DNA of 64,000 bases, from NCBI GenBank assembly GCA_030424975.1, contig JAUHVY010000001.1, positions 865,093-929,092 of the forward strand, read 5' to 3'. The notes under the pieces are model-generated. The model searched no databases. It had not been told where the DNA came from and saw only the letters and a program-made list of their open reading frames with translations. Shown one piece after another: positions 1-6,635 of the stretch; the first letter of the stretch is position 1; every line of letters begins with the position of its first letter. Made by a program: the position numbers and the translations under genes. Source of the DNA: Alphaproteobacteria bacterium (lineage in GTDB: Bacteria > Pseudomonadota > Alphaproteobacteria > Micavibrionales > Micavibrionaceae).

Positions 1-1116
1 GGCGATGTATACGATACCAAGATAGAGATGCTGAAAGAAACAGGTTTTTTATACCCTTGCTATGAAACGCCGGAAGAACTCGACCTAAAACGTAAAAGCC
101 AGCTTTCACGAAAACTACCACCGATTTATGACCGTGAAGCACTCAACCTGAGCGATGAACAAAAACAAGCTTATGAAGCAAAGGGGCGTAAGCCGCACTG
201 GCGTTTTAAGCTGATGCACAAACCGATTGAATGGGATGATATCGTGCGTGGGCCGGTGAAATTCAGCGGCGCTGACTTATCTGACCCTGTTTTGATCCGT
301 GAAGACGGCTCACCGCTCTATCACCTATGCTCTGTTATTGATGACATTGAATATGGCATTACACATGTCATTCGCGGCGAAGACCACGTATCAAACACAG
401 CCTGCCATGTGCAGATGTTCGAAGCTCTGGGTGCGAAGCCACCTATTTTTGCTCACCTACCGCTTTTATCTGATAAAGACGGTGGAAAACTGTCAAAACG
501 TATCGGCTCTTTGTCGCTAAAAGACCTTCAAGAAGATGGTCTTGAGCCAATGTCAATCATTAGTCTTATGGCGCGCTTGGGATCATCTGATCCGATCGAG
601 CCGTTCACAAAAGTCGACGATGTTATCGCGAACTTTGATCTTTCAAAATTCTCACGCGGAACACCTAAGTTTGATGCAGAAGAGCTATACCGCCTTAATG
701 CAAAAATTTTGCATGAATTATCATATGATCAGGTTAAATCACGCCTTGATGATCTTGGTCTGTCCGCTATGGATGAAGACTTCTGGCTCGCTATTCGCCC
801 GAACCTGACAAAAATCACCGATGCAAAGGAATGGTGGCAGGTTGCAAAAGGCCCTGTGACACCTGTCATTGATGAGCCTGAATTTATTGCACAAGCACTT
901 GACCTCCTTCCCGCTGCACCTTGGGATGAAAACACATGGAGCACATGGACAAGCGCAGTCAAAGAAGCAACAGGCCGTAAAGGCAAACAGTTGTTTATGC
1001 CGTTGCGTCAGGCGTTAACAGGCATGGAACACGGGCCTGAACTTGCCCTTCTTTTGATACTGATCGGTGAAGAAAAGGTCAAAGAACGCCTGTTACATAA
1101 CAAAAAAGCGGCATAA
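1..1116 (+). CDS. gltX: Glutamyl-tRNA synthetase, 5' end outside the window
   Basis: Class I aminoacyl-tRNA synthetase that charges tRNA with glutamate (in many alphaproteobacteria one of two paralogues, sometimes acting on tRNA-Gln). The frame is open from base 1, so the start and the N-terminal HIGH motif are missing; about 371 C-terminal residues are present. The stretch around LYPCYETPEEL is typical of the family's insertion domain, IRGEDH is the conserved catalytic-domain motif, and GGKLSKRIGS is the KMSKS-equivalent ATP-binding loop. The helical anticodon-binding region fills the rest. LSKR instead of MSKS is a known variant. Whether this is the discriminating or the tRNA-Gln-charging paralogue cannot be told from the fragment. 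Confidence 0.95.
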   Translation, partial: GDVYDTKIEMLKETGFLYPCYETPEELDLKRKSQLSRKLPPIYDREALNLSDEQKQAYEAKGRKPHWRFKLMHKPIEWDDIVRGPVKFSGADLSDPVLIREDGSPLYHLCSVIDDIEYGITHVIRGEDHVSNTACHVQMFEALGAKPPIFAHLPLLSDKDGGKLSKRIGSLSLKDLQEDGLEPMSIISLMARLGSSDPIEPFTKVDDVIANFDLSKFSRGTPKFDAEELYRLNAKILHELSYDQVKSRLDDLGLSAMDEDFWLAIRPNLTKITDAKEWWQVAKGPVTPVIDEPEFIAQALDLLPAAPWDENTWSTWTSAVKEATGRKGKQLFMPLRQALTGMEHGPELALLLILIGEEKVKERLLHNKKAA

Positions 1117-1147
1117 CCCCATAACAAGAGAGGCATGCCGCTTCTTT
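1106..1147 (+). terminator. Hairpin at the end of gltX, probable terminator
   Basis: A 9-bp perfect stem (AAGCGGCAT at 1106-1114 with ATGCCGCTT at 1135-1143) includes the gltX stop codon and is followed by CTTTTC. The loop is 20 nt and the T run is short, so termination may be inefficient. Confidence 0.45.
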
Positions 1148-1171
1148 TCGCTTACTTGAAACTTTTATGAA

Positions 1172-1408
1172 TTAGTGTGATCGGTTTTTCAGAGAGTATA
1201 AAAACTTCTCTAACCTTTTTGCATCATCTGACGATGCCTGCGGCCACAGCAACTCGACTGTGTTATAGAATGCCTGACGCCCCTCTGTAAAAAGGTGGTC
1301 GCACAATAAAACCTTACGTCTGGGCGTAAGCTCTGAAAATTCTTCAATTACATTGAAACTCTCACTGGAAGTACCAGCAATATCACGCAGTCCAGACTTC
1401 ATTAACAT
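1172..1408 (-). CDS. Small hypothetical protein, 78 aa
   Basis: Unrecognised protein. It is soluble, mixed-charge and mostly helical by eye, with no signal peptide or membrane segment. The C-terminal half is rich in Lys and Leu (around KRLEKFLYSL). The first ATG (1408) is preferred over the ATG two codons later because GGGGA sits nine bases upstream of it. It stands alone between gltX (convergent) and trmJ (divergent) with about 140 bp of AT-rich DNA before it. A real gene is likely from the ribosome binding site and isolated position, but no function can be assigned. Confidence 0.55.
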   Translation of the reverse strand: MLMKSGLRDIAGTSSESFNVIEEFSELTPRRKVLLCDHLFTEGRQAFYNTVELLWPQASSDDAKRLEKFLYSLKNRSH

Positions 1409-1546
1409 TGAAATAATCCCCTCAAATATAACTTTTTATTATAATTTTATTTCATTATTTATACGCGATTTTAAAAACCAAGTAAAGTTTCTTGAAACCG
1501 CATGAAAAAACAATAACATAGCCATATACTAAAGACTAGAGCGATC

Positions 1547-2278
1547 ATGATAACGGTAATTCTTTCACACCCGCAAATGGGTGAAAACATAGGGGCAACA
1601 GCCCGTGCAATGCAAAATTTCGGGCTATCATCCTTACGGTTAATTAACCCGCGTGACGGATGGCCAAACGAACGCGCAAATGCCGTTTCATCAGGTGCAT
1701 TAGAGCGTATGGAAAATGTTGCAGTATTTGATTCTCTAAATGATGCGGTAGCCGATATGCATTACGTCATCGGCACAAGTGCCAGGCAGCGCGATATGGT
1801 CAAAAAAGTTTTATCACCTGAAAGTGCAGCATTTGAAATTGCACAACGTCATGATCAAAACATTGCAATCATTTTTGGTGCAGAGCGTACGGGCTTATTG
1901 AATGATGAAGTTGCACTTTGTAATGCGCTTCTAACGGTACCGCTTAATCCTGAATTTTCATCACTCAACTTGGCGCAATGTGTATTGCTCGTTTTGTATG
2001 AAATCACGAAGGATAAATATGCTGCAGGCGAACCTGTATCTTCAGTGATTGATTACGGCGGCAGCTACCCTGCTTCGAGGCAAGAAATAGCAAACTTCCT
2101 AAACCGATTGGAACGTGATCTGGATGCAGGTAGATTCTTTCGTGAGGAAGGGCTTCGCCCCACCATGATTAGGAATATTCAGAGCTTCTTTACCCGCGCA
2201 GATATAACCGAGCAAGAGGTGCGTACCCTGCATGGTATGCTGTCTGCCCTGCGTGGTAACAAGACACGCAATCAATAA
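1547..2278 (+). CDS. trmJ: TrmJ-like tRNA 2'-O-methyltransferase (SPOUT family)
   Basis: SAM-dependent methylation of a tRNA ribose 2'-OH, at position 32 for TrmJ. The three SPOUT knot motifs are visible: the N-terminal PQMGENIGATARAMQNFG, the central IIFGAERTGLLN, and the C-terminal VPLNPEFSSLNLAQCV that forms the trefoil knot and SAM pocket. A short helical C-terminal extension follows, as in TrmJ (243 aa, usual length). It is convergent with rpsD and shares a bidirectional terminator with it. The family call is firm; TrmJ rather than a close SPOUT relative is inferred from the motif spelling and the C-terminal extension. Confidence 0.85.
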   Translation: MITVILSHPQMGENIGATARAMQNFGLSSLRLINPRDGWPNERANAVSSGALERMENVAVFDSLNDAVADMHYVIGTSARQRDMVKKVLSPESAAFEIAQRHDQNIAIIFGAERTGLLNDEVALCNALLTVPLNPEFSSLNLAQCVLLVLYEITKDKYAAGEPVSSVIDYGGSYPASRQEIANFLNRLERDLDAGRFFREEGLRPTMIRNIQSFFTRADITEQEVRTLHGMLSALRGNKTRNQ

Positions 2279-2297
2279 GAAACATATGACCAAATAA

Positions 2298-2324
2298 AAA
2301 AGCCACCAGATTGCGGTGGCTTTT
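2298..2324. terminator. Bidirectional terminator between trmJ and rpsD
   Basis: Perfect 10-bp stem AAAAGCCACC (2298-2307) / GGTGGCTTTT (2315-2324) with a 7-nt loop. The A run on one side and T run on the other give an intrinsic terminator on both strands, fitting the two convergent genes. Confidence 0.85.
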
Positions 2325-2350
2325 CAAATTCTTTGGGATTTTCGTCACGA

Positions 2351-2968
2351 TTAACGTGAATAGAATTCCACGACCAAGTTTGGTTCCATCTGTACCGGAT
2401 ATGGTACTTCTTCCAAAGTTGGTGTACGAAGGAACGTTGCCTTCGCTGCTTTTTGGTCAAGATCAATATATTCAGGCACTTCGCGCTCTGTTAATTGTAA
2501 CGCATCAAGAACCATTGGAATTTCACGTGAACTTTCACGGATTTCAATAACATCACCCTCTTGTACTTGGTAAGAAGGAATGTTTACAACTTTACCGTTT
2601 ACAGTAACGTGCTTGTGGCTGACGAATTGACGTGCAGCGAAAACAGTTGGCACGAAACATGCGCGATATACAACTGCATCTAAACGACGCTCCAGAAGAC
2701 CGATAAGGTTTTGACCAGTGTCACCTTTCAAACGATTAGCTTCTTTGAAATAACGACGGAATTGTTTTTCACCGATAGAGCCGTAGTAACCTTTCAGCTT
2801 TTGCTTCGCAAATAACTGTAGACCATAGTCAGTTGGCTTACCGCGGCGTGCGCCGTGCATACCCGGGCCTGTCTGGCGTTTGTTAAATGGTGATTTTGGG
2901 CGACCCCAAATATTGGCGCCCATACGACGATCGAGTTTATGTTTGGCTTGAACTCTTTTGCCACTCAT
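2351..2968 (-). CDS. rpsD: 30S ribosomal protein S4
   Basis: Primary 16S rRNA-binding protein that nucleates assembly of the small subunit. It has the usual 205 aa. The N-terminal S4 domain ([24 protein letters not shown]) and the S4 RNA-binding fold around residues 95-155 ([33 protein letters not shown]) are clear. It is encoded alone, not in the alpha operon, as is common in alphaproteobacteria. The roughly 190-bp leader upstream has a small hairpin (GAAGGC at 3060-3065 with GCCTTC at 3071-3076) that might have a regulatory role; this is inference only. Confidence 0.97.
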   Translation of the reverse strand: MSGKRVQAKHKLDRRMGANIWGRPKSPFNKRQTGPGMHGARRGKPTDYGLQLFAKQKLKGYYGSIGEKQFRRYFKEANRLKGDTGQNLIGLLERRLDAVVYRACFVPTVFAARQFVSHKHVTVNGKVVNIPSYQVQEGDVIEIRESSREIPMVLDALQLTEREVPEYIDLDQKAAKATFLRTPTLEEVPYPVQMEPNLVVEFYSR

Positions 2969-3157
2969 AGCAGTTTCCTTTTCTTAATTTGTCTTTATTT
3001 TTTAAAGACGTATGTTGTCCCGGTAGGCCGCAATAGGCTTGAATGCGAAGCAATCAACGGAAGGCACCACGCCTTCTCTTTCCCAAGAATAGAGGGTTTT
3101 TATAAAGTTTTGCCCGTCATGTCAAACATTTATTACCCAATTTAGCACGAAAACAAG

Positions 3158-3745
3158 CTATTTTGCTTTATTATCTCTGATAGCCACGACATAACGCCCC
3201 TGCGGCATAAGGGTCGCTGCAAGATCATAGCTACCATCACCATCAGAAATATTATTTCCTTTTAGAGTGCGAACCTGTGTACTGCCTGCAGTGGAGTTCA
3301 CAGAAAAGCTCGATGTAACTGCCTTATAATGTCTTTCCTGTGCGCTTCCTGACCAGTTATACATTCCGCCCGACATTCGATTTTGGTTCATTACATCATT
3401 ATAAATGTAATTTACAGTCATTATATTTTGCCCTGCTATCGGCGTTCTGTCCGCATTGCTTTTATACAAAAAAGAAACACTATGGAGCACCTGGCCCATT
3501 GCGTTCTGGTCTTTTGTGAAAGTTACATAAGCCAAACCACCCTTATCGATACTCTGCTTTAAATCTCCGCTATAACCACGTGAAAGTAATTCTGACTGTG
3601 CCTGATCAGCCCCCATATTCAGATTCACCCCTTCGACTGTCGTAGAACGAATAACTTGCGCATTCTTCGGTGAGTCAGAAATACTCTGAGCCTTTGCTGG
3701 TGTTGCCAGAATAAGTAATGCAAACAAAGTATATAATTTTTTCAT
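3158..3745 (-). CDS. Exported hypothetical protein, 195 aa
   Basis: Function not recognised. The start is placed at the ATG at 3745, which has GGGA seven bases upstream; an upstream GTG at 3769 would add eight residues before a normal signal peptide. The signal peptide (MKKLYTLFALLILATPAKA, cleavage after AKA) predicts export to the periplasm. The mature protein is rich in Ser, Asn, Gly and Gln and lacks cysteines. The phrase VNLNMGADQAQSELLSRGYS resembles a short helical repeat seen in periplasmic proteins of unknown function. It is transcribed alone, ahead of rpsD on the same strand and separated from it by about 190 bp. Confidence 0.75.
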   Translation of the reverse strand: MKKLYTLFALLILATPAKAQSISDSPKNAQVIRSTTVEGVNLNMGADQAQSELLSRGYSGDLKQSIDKGGLAYVTFTKDQNAMGQVLHSVSFLYKSNADRTPIAGQNIMTVNYIYNDVMNQNRMSGGMYNWSGSAQERHYKAVTSSFSVNSTAGSTQVRTLKGNNISDGDGSYDLAATLMPQGRYVVAIRDNKAK

Positions 3746-3817
3746 ATCAATTCCCAAAATTTGTTTCACACATCGCGATCATAGTAAAAATACAAAACCT
3801 CGCGCAAGTTTCAAAAA

Positions 3818-4408
3818 CTACTGAGCCGGAACCTTCGCCAGCTCTTCTTTAATAACCTTTTGCACCTTATCCGATGTTGGTGAGGTCGGTGTAGCAAAAC
3901 CAGTTACAAAATCACCGTTCACATCAATAATATATTTGTGAAAGTTCCACTTCGGACCACCGAGAAAACCGGCCTCTTTTTTCGCCCACTTATAGAATGG
4001 ATGCGCATCACCACCTTTTACATGATTAATATCCGTTAGCGGAAATGTGATATTGAACTTCTCATCAGTGAATTCTTTGACCTGCTCTTCTTCGGCATAT
4101 TCCTGCCCCGCAAAATCACCGGACGGAACACCTATGACAACGAGCCCATCATCCTTATATGTATCATATAGCGTCTGAAGATCTTTATACTGGCCCGTAA
4201 ACCCACATTTTGATGCCGTGTTTACAAGCATCAAAACCTTACCCTTCATATCCTCCAACGGCATATCCTCACCATCAATGGTTTTAAATGAAAACTGATA
4301 AGCATTTGGTTTAGACATTGTAATATCTCCTTGCGCAAATGCAGGAATTTGAAAAAAACATACGAAAACTGCTATGAAATGAACCATAATCAAATAGTAT
4401 TTATTCAT
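3818..4408 (-). CDS. Exported glutathione peroxidase family protein
   Basis: Thioredoxin-fold peroxidase that reduces hydrogen peroxide or lipid hydroperoxides, using Cys in place of selenocysteine (NTASKCGFTGQY). The conserved WNFHKYII block supplies the catalytic Trp and Asn. The usual Gln of the tetrad (FPSNQF in most members) is replaced: here the block reads VPSGDFAGQEY. The start at 4408 (MNKYYLIMVHF) gives a signal peptide ending IPAFAQ, so the enzyme acts in the periplasm; an upstream start at 4435 would place charged residues before it. It lies downstream of the small Cys-rich gene at 4503-4742 and may share its Fur-box promoter. Thiol donor unknown. Confidence 0.88.
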   Translation of the reverse strand: MNKYYLIMVHFIAVFVCFFQIPAFAQGDITMSKPNAYQFSFKTIDGEDMPLEDMKGKVLMLVNTASKCGFTGQYKDLQTLYDTYKDDGLVVIGVPSGDFAGQEYAEEEQVKEFTDEKFNITFPLTDINHVKGGDAHPFYKWAKKEAGFLGGPKWNFHKYIIDVNGDFVTGFATPTSPTSDKVQKVIKEELAKVPAQ

Positions 4409-4502
4409 GGGCTTTCTCCCTCTATCGCATAACAATAGATTTAAATAAATATTGGTTCCACTGAGGATGCAATAATTTTAAAATTTTTTCTGACTAAAAA
4501 AA

Positions 4503-4742
4503 TTACAAACCATGATCGTTATCATTTGCCGAAGAATCGTTTTCACAAGCGCGCATCTCTCTGCCCTCTTGTGCGCGCTCGATCTTTTCCTTCAAAACTT
4601 GTGCATTCACACCAAGGTTCTTAACCGCCATGTTAAAAGCCGGACATGATGTTTTTCCAAAATTTTCACAAGAAAAGCACCCTTCCTTCGCGGTATTATT
4701 TAGAAAATCTTCTGCTTTTTTCTCTTCTGAATTATTTGTCAT
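4503..4742 (-). CDS. Small Cys-containing cytoplasmic protein, 79 aa
   Basis: Not recognised. The charged N-terminus (EEKKAEDF) precedes a compact cysteine patch, GCFSCENFGKTSC, and a fourth Cys near the C-terminus (MRACEND). A CxxC...C...C arrangement of this kind could hold a metal or Fe-S cluster, but nothing proves it. There is no signal peptide. The gene starts about 75 bp from a strong Fur-type operator (4817-4835), and the peroxidase gene follows 94 bp downstream on the same strand. An iron- or redox-responsive role is therefore plausible by context only. Confidence 0.65.
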   Translation of the reverse strand: MTNNSEEKKAEDFLNNTAKEGCFSCENFGKTSCPAFNMAVKNLGVNAQVLKEKIERAQEGREMRACENDSSANDNDHGL

Positions 4743-4816
4743 TTTTATGTCCTCCGCATTTTTTAATCAGTAACGTTTAAAATATAAATGTCACATAACA
4801 ACAGTTGAGAACCACT

Positions 4817-4835
4817 GTCAATGAGAATCATTATC
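4817..4835. promoter_or_regulatory. Fur-box-like operator
   Basis: The 19 bp match the classical Fur consensus at 16 positions, with the core GAGAATCATTATC against GATAATCATTATC. The pattern continues rightwards as ATTATCAT, suggesting overlapping Fur sites. It sits between the divergent genes starting at 4742 (minus) and 4926 (plus), so either or both may be iron-repressed. Confidence 0.75.
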
Positions 4836-4925
4836 ATTATCATCTAATCCACATATACAAAAATTTTAATGTGCATTTATAAATATTTGGTGGAATTTAT
4901 GACCTTGTGAAATAAGATATGCCCC

Positions 4926-5279
4926 ATGCGATACATATATTTCACCGCTGGAATCACATCACTTATCCTTGCTGTATTCGGGGTGTTTTTACCCCTCCTA
5001 CCGACTACGCCGTTTTTATTACTAAGCGCATTTTGCTTCGCACGCTCATCAGAAACATTCCACACGTGGCTTCTAGAACATAAATATTTTGGAAAAAACA
5101 TAAAGGATTGGCAGGAAAGCGGAAGCATTAGCCCCAGGGCAAAAACTGCTGCTATGATAACTATTATTGCTACATTTATACTAAGTATAGTTTTACAAGT
5201 ACCCATGCGGGTTCTGGCTATTCAGGGCATTGTTTTATGCATGGTATCAACCTTTATTCTCACCCGCCCCAACAGATAA
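4926..5279 (+). CDS. DUF454 (YbaN family) inner-membrane protein
   Basis: Small integral membrane protein of 117 aa with the family hallmark near the N-terminus: a first hydrophobic helix, then PLLPTTPFLLLSAFCFARSS, then the HTWLLEHKYFG block. Two further hydrophobic segments fill the C-terminal half (about residues 76-112). Biochemical function is unknown in the family. A Fur-type operator lies about 90 bp upstream and is shared with a divergent gene, which points to iron-dependent expression; DUF454 genes are often found with haem or iron genes, from general knowledge. A tRNA gene follows downstream. Confidence 0.85.
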   Translation: MRYIYFTAGITSLILAVFGVFLPLLPTTPFLLLSAFCFARSSETFHTWLLEHKYFGKNIKDWQESGSISPRAKTAAMITIIATFILSIVLQVPMRVLAIQGIVLCMVSTFILTRPNR

Positions 5280-5325
5280 GCCCACCTTCCTAGAAAAAAT
5301 AGCATTGTAATATCCAGAAAAGATA

Positions 5326-5354
5326 TTGATTTCAGCCATAATATGCGCCATAAA
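5326..5354 (+). promoter_or_regulatory. Possible sigma-70-type promoter of the tRNA gene
   Basis: TTGATT (5326-5331), a 17-bp spacer and CATAAA (5349-5354) lie just upstream of the tRNA at 5372. The -10 element is a poor match, so this is only a candidate. Confidence 0.35.
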
Positions 5355-5371
5355 TTCCATTCCAACAAAGA

Positions 5372-5448
5372 GGGCCAGTAGCTCAGTTGGTTAGAGCAGT
5401 CCGCTCATAACGGATTGGTCGCTGGTTCAAGTCCGGCCTGGCCCACCA
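5372..5448 (+). tRNA. tRNA with CAU anticodon, best read as tRNA-Ile2
   Basis: A full cloverleaf can be drawn: acceptor GGGCCAG/CTGGCCC, D arm GCTC...GAGC, anticodon stem GTCCG/CGGAT with loop CTCATAA, and T arm GCTGG/CCGGC. CCA is encoded. The anticodon is CAU. It lacks the C1-A72 mismatch and G-C-rich anticodon stem of initiator tRNA. The T arm and variable loop (TTGGTCGCTGGTTCAAGTCC) match the lysidine-modified tRNA-Ile that reads AUA better than elongator tRNA-Met. The 3' end abuts a decayed serine recombinase gene, so it served as an integration site. Confidence 0.9.
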
Positions 5449-5513
5449 TTTCATAATTCCCCTCCCGTAAATCGGCTAAAAGCGAGAATGGCTGCGAGAA
5501 AGCGGCGGTTCTA
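5443..5513. repeat. 71-bp direct repeat, left copy (recombinase 3' end plus tRNA CCA end)
   Basis: Matches 13634-13704 with 3 mismatches in 71 bp. It starts in the last bases of the tRNA (CCACCA) and runs through the C-terminal codons of a serine recombinase read on the minus strand. The two copies delimit an 8.2-kb accessory segment. Confidence 0.85.
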
Positions 5514-5775
5514 AAACCGTTATTTCTGTCATAGGTAATCTTGTCCGCAAATGCCATTCTGAGCAGCATTCTGCGCTGTTCGATGCACTCGCTTTCCCAC
5601 AGTTTAAGCGGGTTTCCAAGGAATGTGATAGCGGTTCTAAAAGTATCCTCGAAGCTCTCTATCGGACGGCCGCAATTTTTGATCTTTTCATCCATAATCA
5701 ACTTCTCTTCCTGCAGGCTTTTGATCTTTCATCGTAAGCATCAATTAAAATCGCGTTATCAGCCTCTACAATACG
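5449..5775 (-). pseudogene. Large serine recombinase, C-terminal remnant
   Basis: Only the last 105 or so codons remain. The reading DRIVEADNAILIDAYDE is followed, after a one-base deletion near 5727-5730, by KIKSLQEEKLIMDEKI and then by the family's tail: NCGRPIESFEDTFRTA, LGNPLKLWES, RMAFADKITYDR and FRTAAFSQPFSLL. These match the C-terminal region of resolvase/invertase-type large serine integrases; the catalytic serine domain and zinc ribbon are absent. The frame stays open across the tRNA in antisense to 5405, a familiar feature of recombinases integrated at a tRNA 3' end. Its upstream end is joined to a second decayed gene at 5779. Confidence 0.85.
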
Positions 5776-5778
5776 GTC

Positions 5779-5942
5779 TTAGCTACTTTTAATTCTTCTA
5801 TATTCTTCCATCGCATCCTCATCGACTTTAACGTGTCCGCCCTCTAACCAATGCGTGCATCCGAACCATATAGCTCGCCATCCTTATTTTCTACATACAT
5901 CACTCTGCGGTTTTCACCTCTTGTGAGCTGATTTTTCTTCAT
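5779..5942 (-). pseudogene. Recombinase-associated small protein, internally deleted
   Basis: Begins MKKNQLTRGENRRVMYVENKDG, typical of a conserved roughly 100-aa protein found beside serine recombinases in alphaproteobacterial islands. After SDARIG the frame stops, but the C-terminal part of the same family continues in another frame (HWLEGGHVKVDEDAMEEYRR) to a TAA at 5779. The middle of the gene is missing and the frame is shifted, so it is a remnant. The family identification is from memory of the motif pair. Confidence 0.65.
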
Positions 5943-5946
5943 CTTA

Positions 5947-6285
5947 TTAACCTTTCTTGACCTGCTTACTCTGTATCCTACTTTTACACATGTTTGAAGT
6001 GGCACTCGCCCCAGCAAAGGGATTGTAAAAACCAATGGTAGCTCTCATTAAAAACATGTCGATTGGTGTGTATGGTGTATTTTCAGACACACATTTACAA
6101 TATGTTGAAACATCTTCACTACTTATCTGATTGAAGGTTTCTTGTTCGTCGATACCTACACGACCAGAAATACATCGATCATAACCCCCATTACCCATTA
6201 AAGAAGAAATGGTCACTGAATCAGCAGTAAATTGTAAACAAAAAAGTAAAATAATAAGAGTTTGGAAAACTAAAACCTTTTTCAT
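5947..6285 (-). CDS. Small exported Cys-containing protein, 112 aa
   Basis: Unrecognised. The ATG at 6285 follows AGGAG at good spacing and is preferred over an upstream start at 6312. The N-terminus is a signal peptide (KKVLVFQTLIILLFCLQF). The mature part has four cysteines (DRCISG, YCKCVS, NMCKS) that could form two disulfides in the periplasm, and a basic tail (QSKQVKKG). It ends four bases before the start of the decayed small gene at 5942 on the same strand. Located within the tRNA-adjacent island, so probably acquired. Confidence 0.6.
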   Translation of the reverse strand: MKKVLVFQTLIILLFCLQFTADSVTISSLMGNGGYDRCISGRVGIDEQETFNQISSEDVSTYCKCVSENTPYTPIDMFLMRATIGFYNPFAGASATSNMCKSRIQSKQVKKG

Positions 6286-6635
6286 ACGCTCTCCTTTTAG
6301 CAACTCCTCCAATTTACCATTATGCGGGCATAAATGACTATGGTTTGCTTATGGCTTTTCATGATGTACCATAGGTCGTGATTGTGGCCACAGAATCAGA
6401 ATATCATAGCATGTGCAGGCGTGCGGGCGAAGCCCCACAGCCAGAGGGATGAAACGGGAGAGCGCAGCATCTCCCTTTCCAAGCGTATTGTATTACAATA
6501 CACAGCTTGCCTTTCGTCTTAAGTGGCAATTATTACGATTGTACTATTCTTTTTTACAACTTTTTGACAAACAGTTTTGGAAAATATGGTTGAATGGTAA
6601 GATTAATAATTCCATGGATAAAATAAGGTTTTTAT
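6286..6635. other. Gene-free stretch with hairpins, left of the giant pentapeptide gene
   Basis: No convincing coding sequence. It holds a hairpin at 6421-6438 (GTGCGGGC, loop GAA, GCCCCAC with one bulge) and the left 43-bp inverted repeat at 6441-6483. It then becomes AT-rich DNA that probably contains the promoter of the gene at 6636. A short open frame here from 6413 runs through the repeat and is not credible. Confidence 0.6.
6441..6483. repeat. 43-bp inverted repeat, left copy
   Basis: Pairs with 10125-10167 in inverted orientation with 41 of 43 identical bases. Each copy contains an internal hairpin (GGGAGA-8 nt-TCTCCC). The two copies enclose exactly one gene, the 1142-aa pentapeptide protein. 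Confidence 0.85.

Noticed and set aside
2939-3145. Plus-strand ORF in the rpsD leader
   Set aside because: Overlaps the rpsD start in antisense, with no ribosome site and no protein-like features.
5405-5448. Genuine C-terminal protein tail (GQAGLEPATNPL) of the recombinase remnant
   Set aside because: It is the antisense translation of the tRNA; a well-known artefact.
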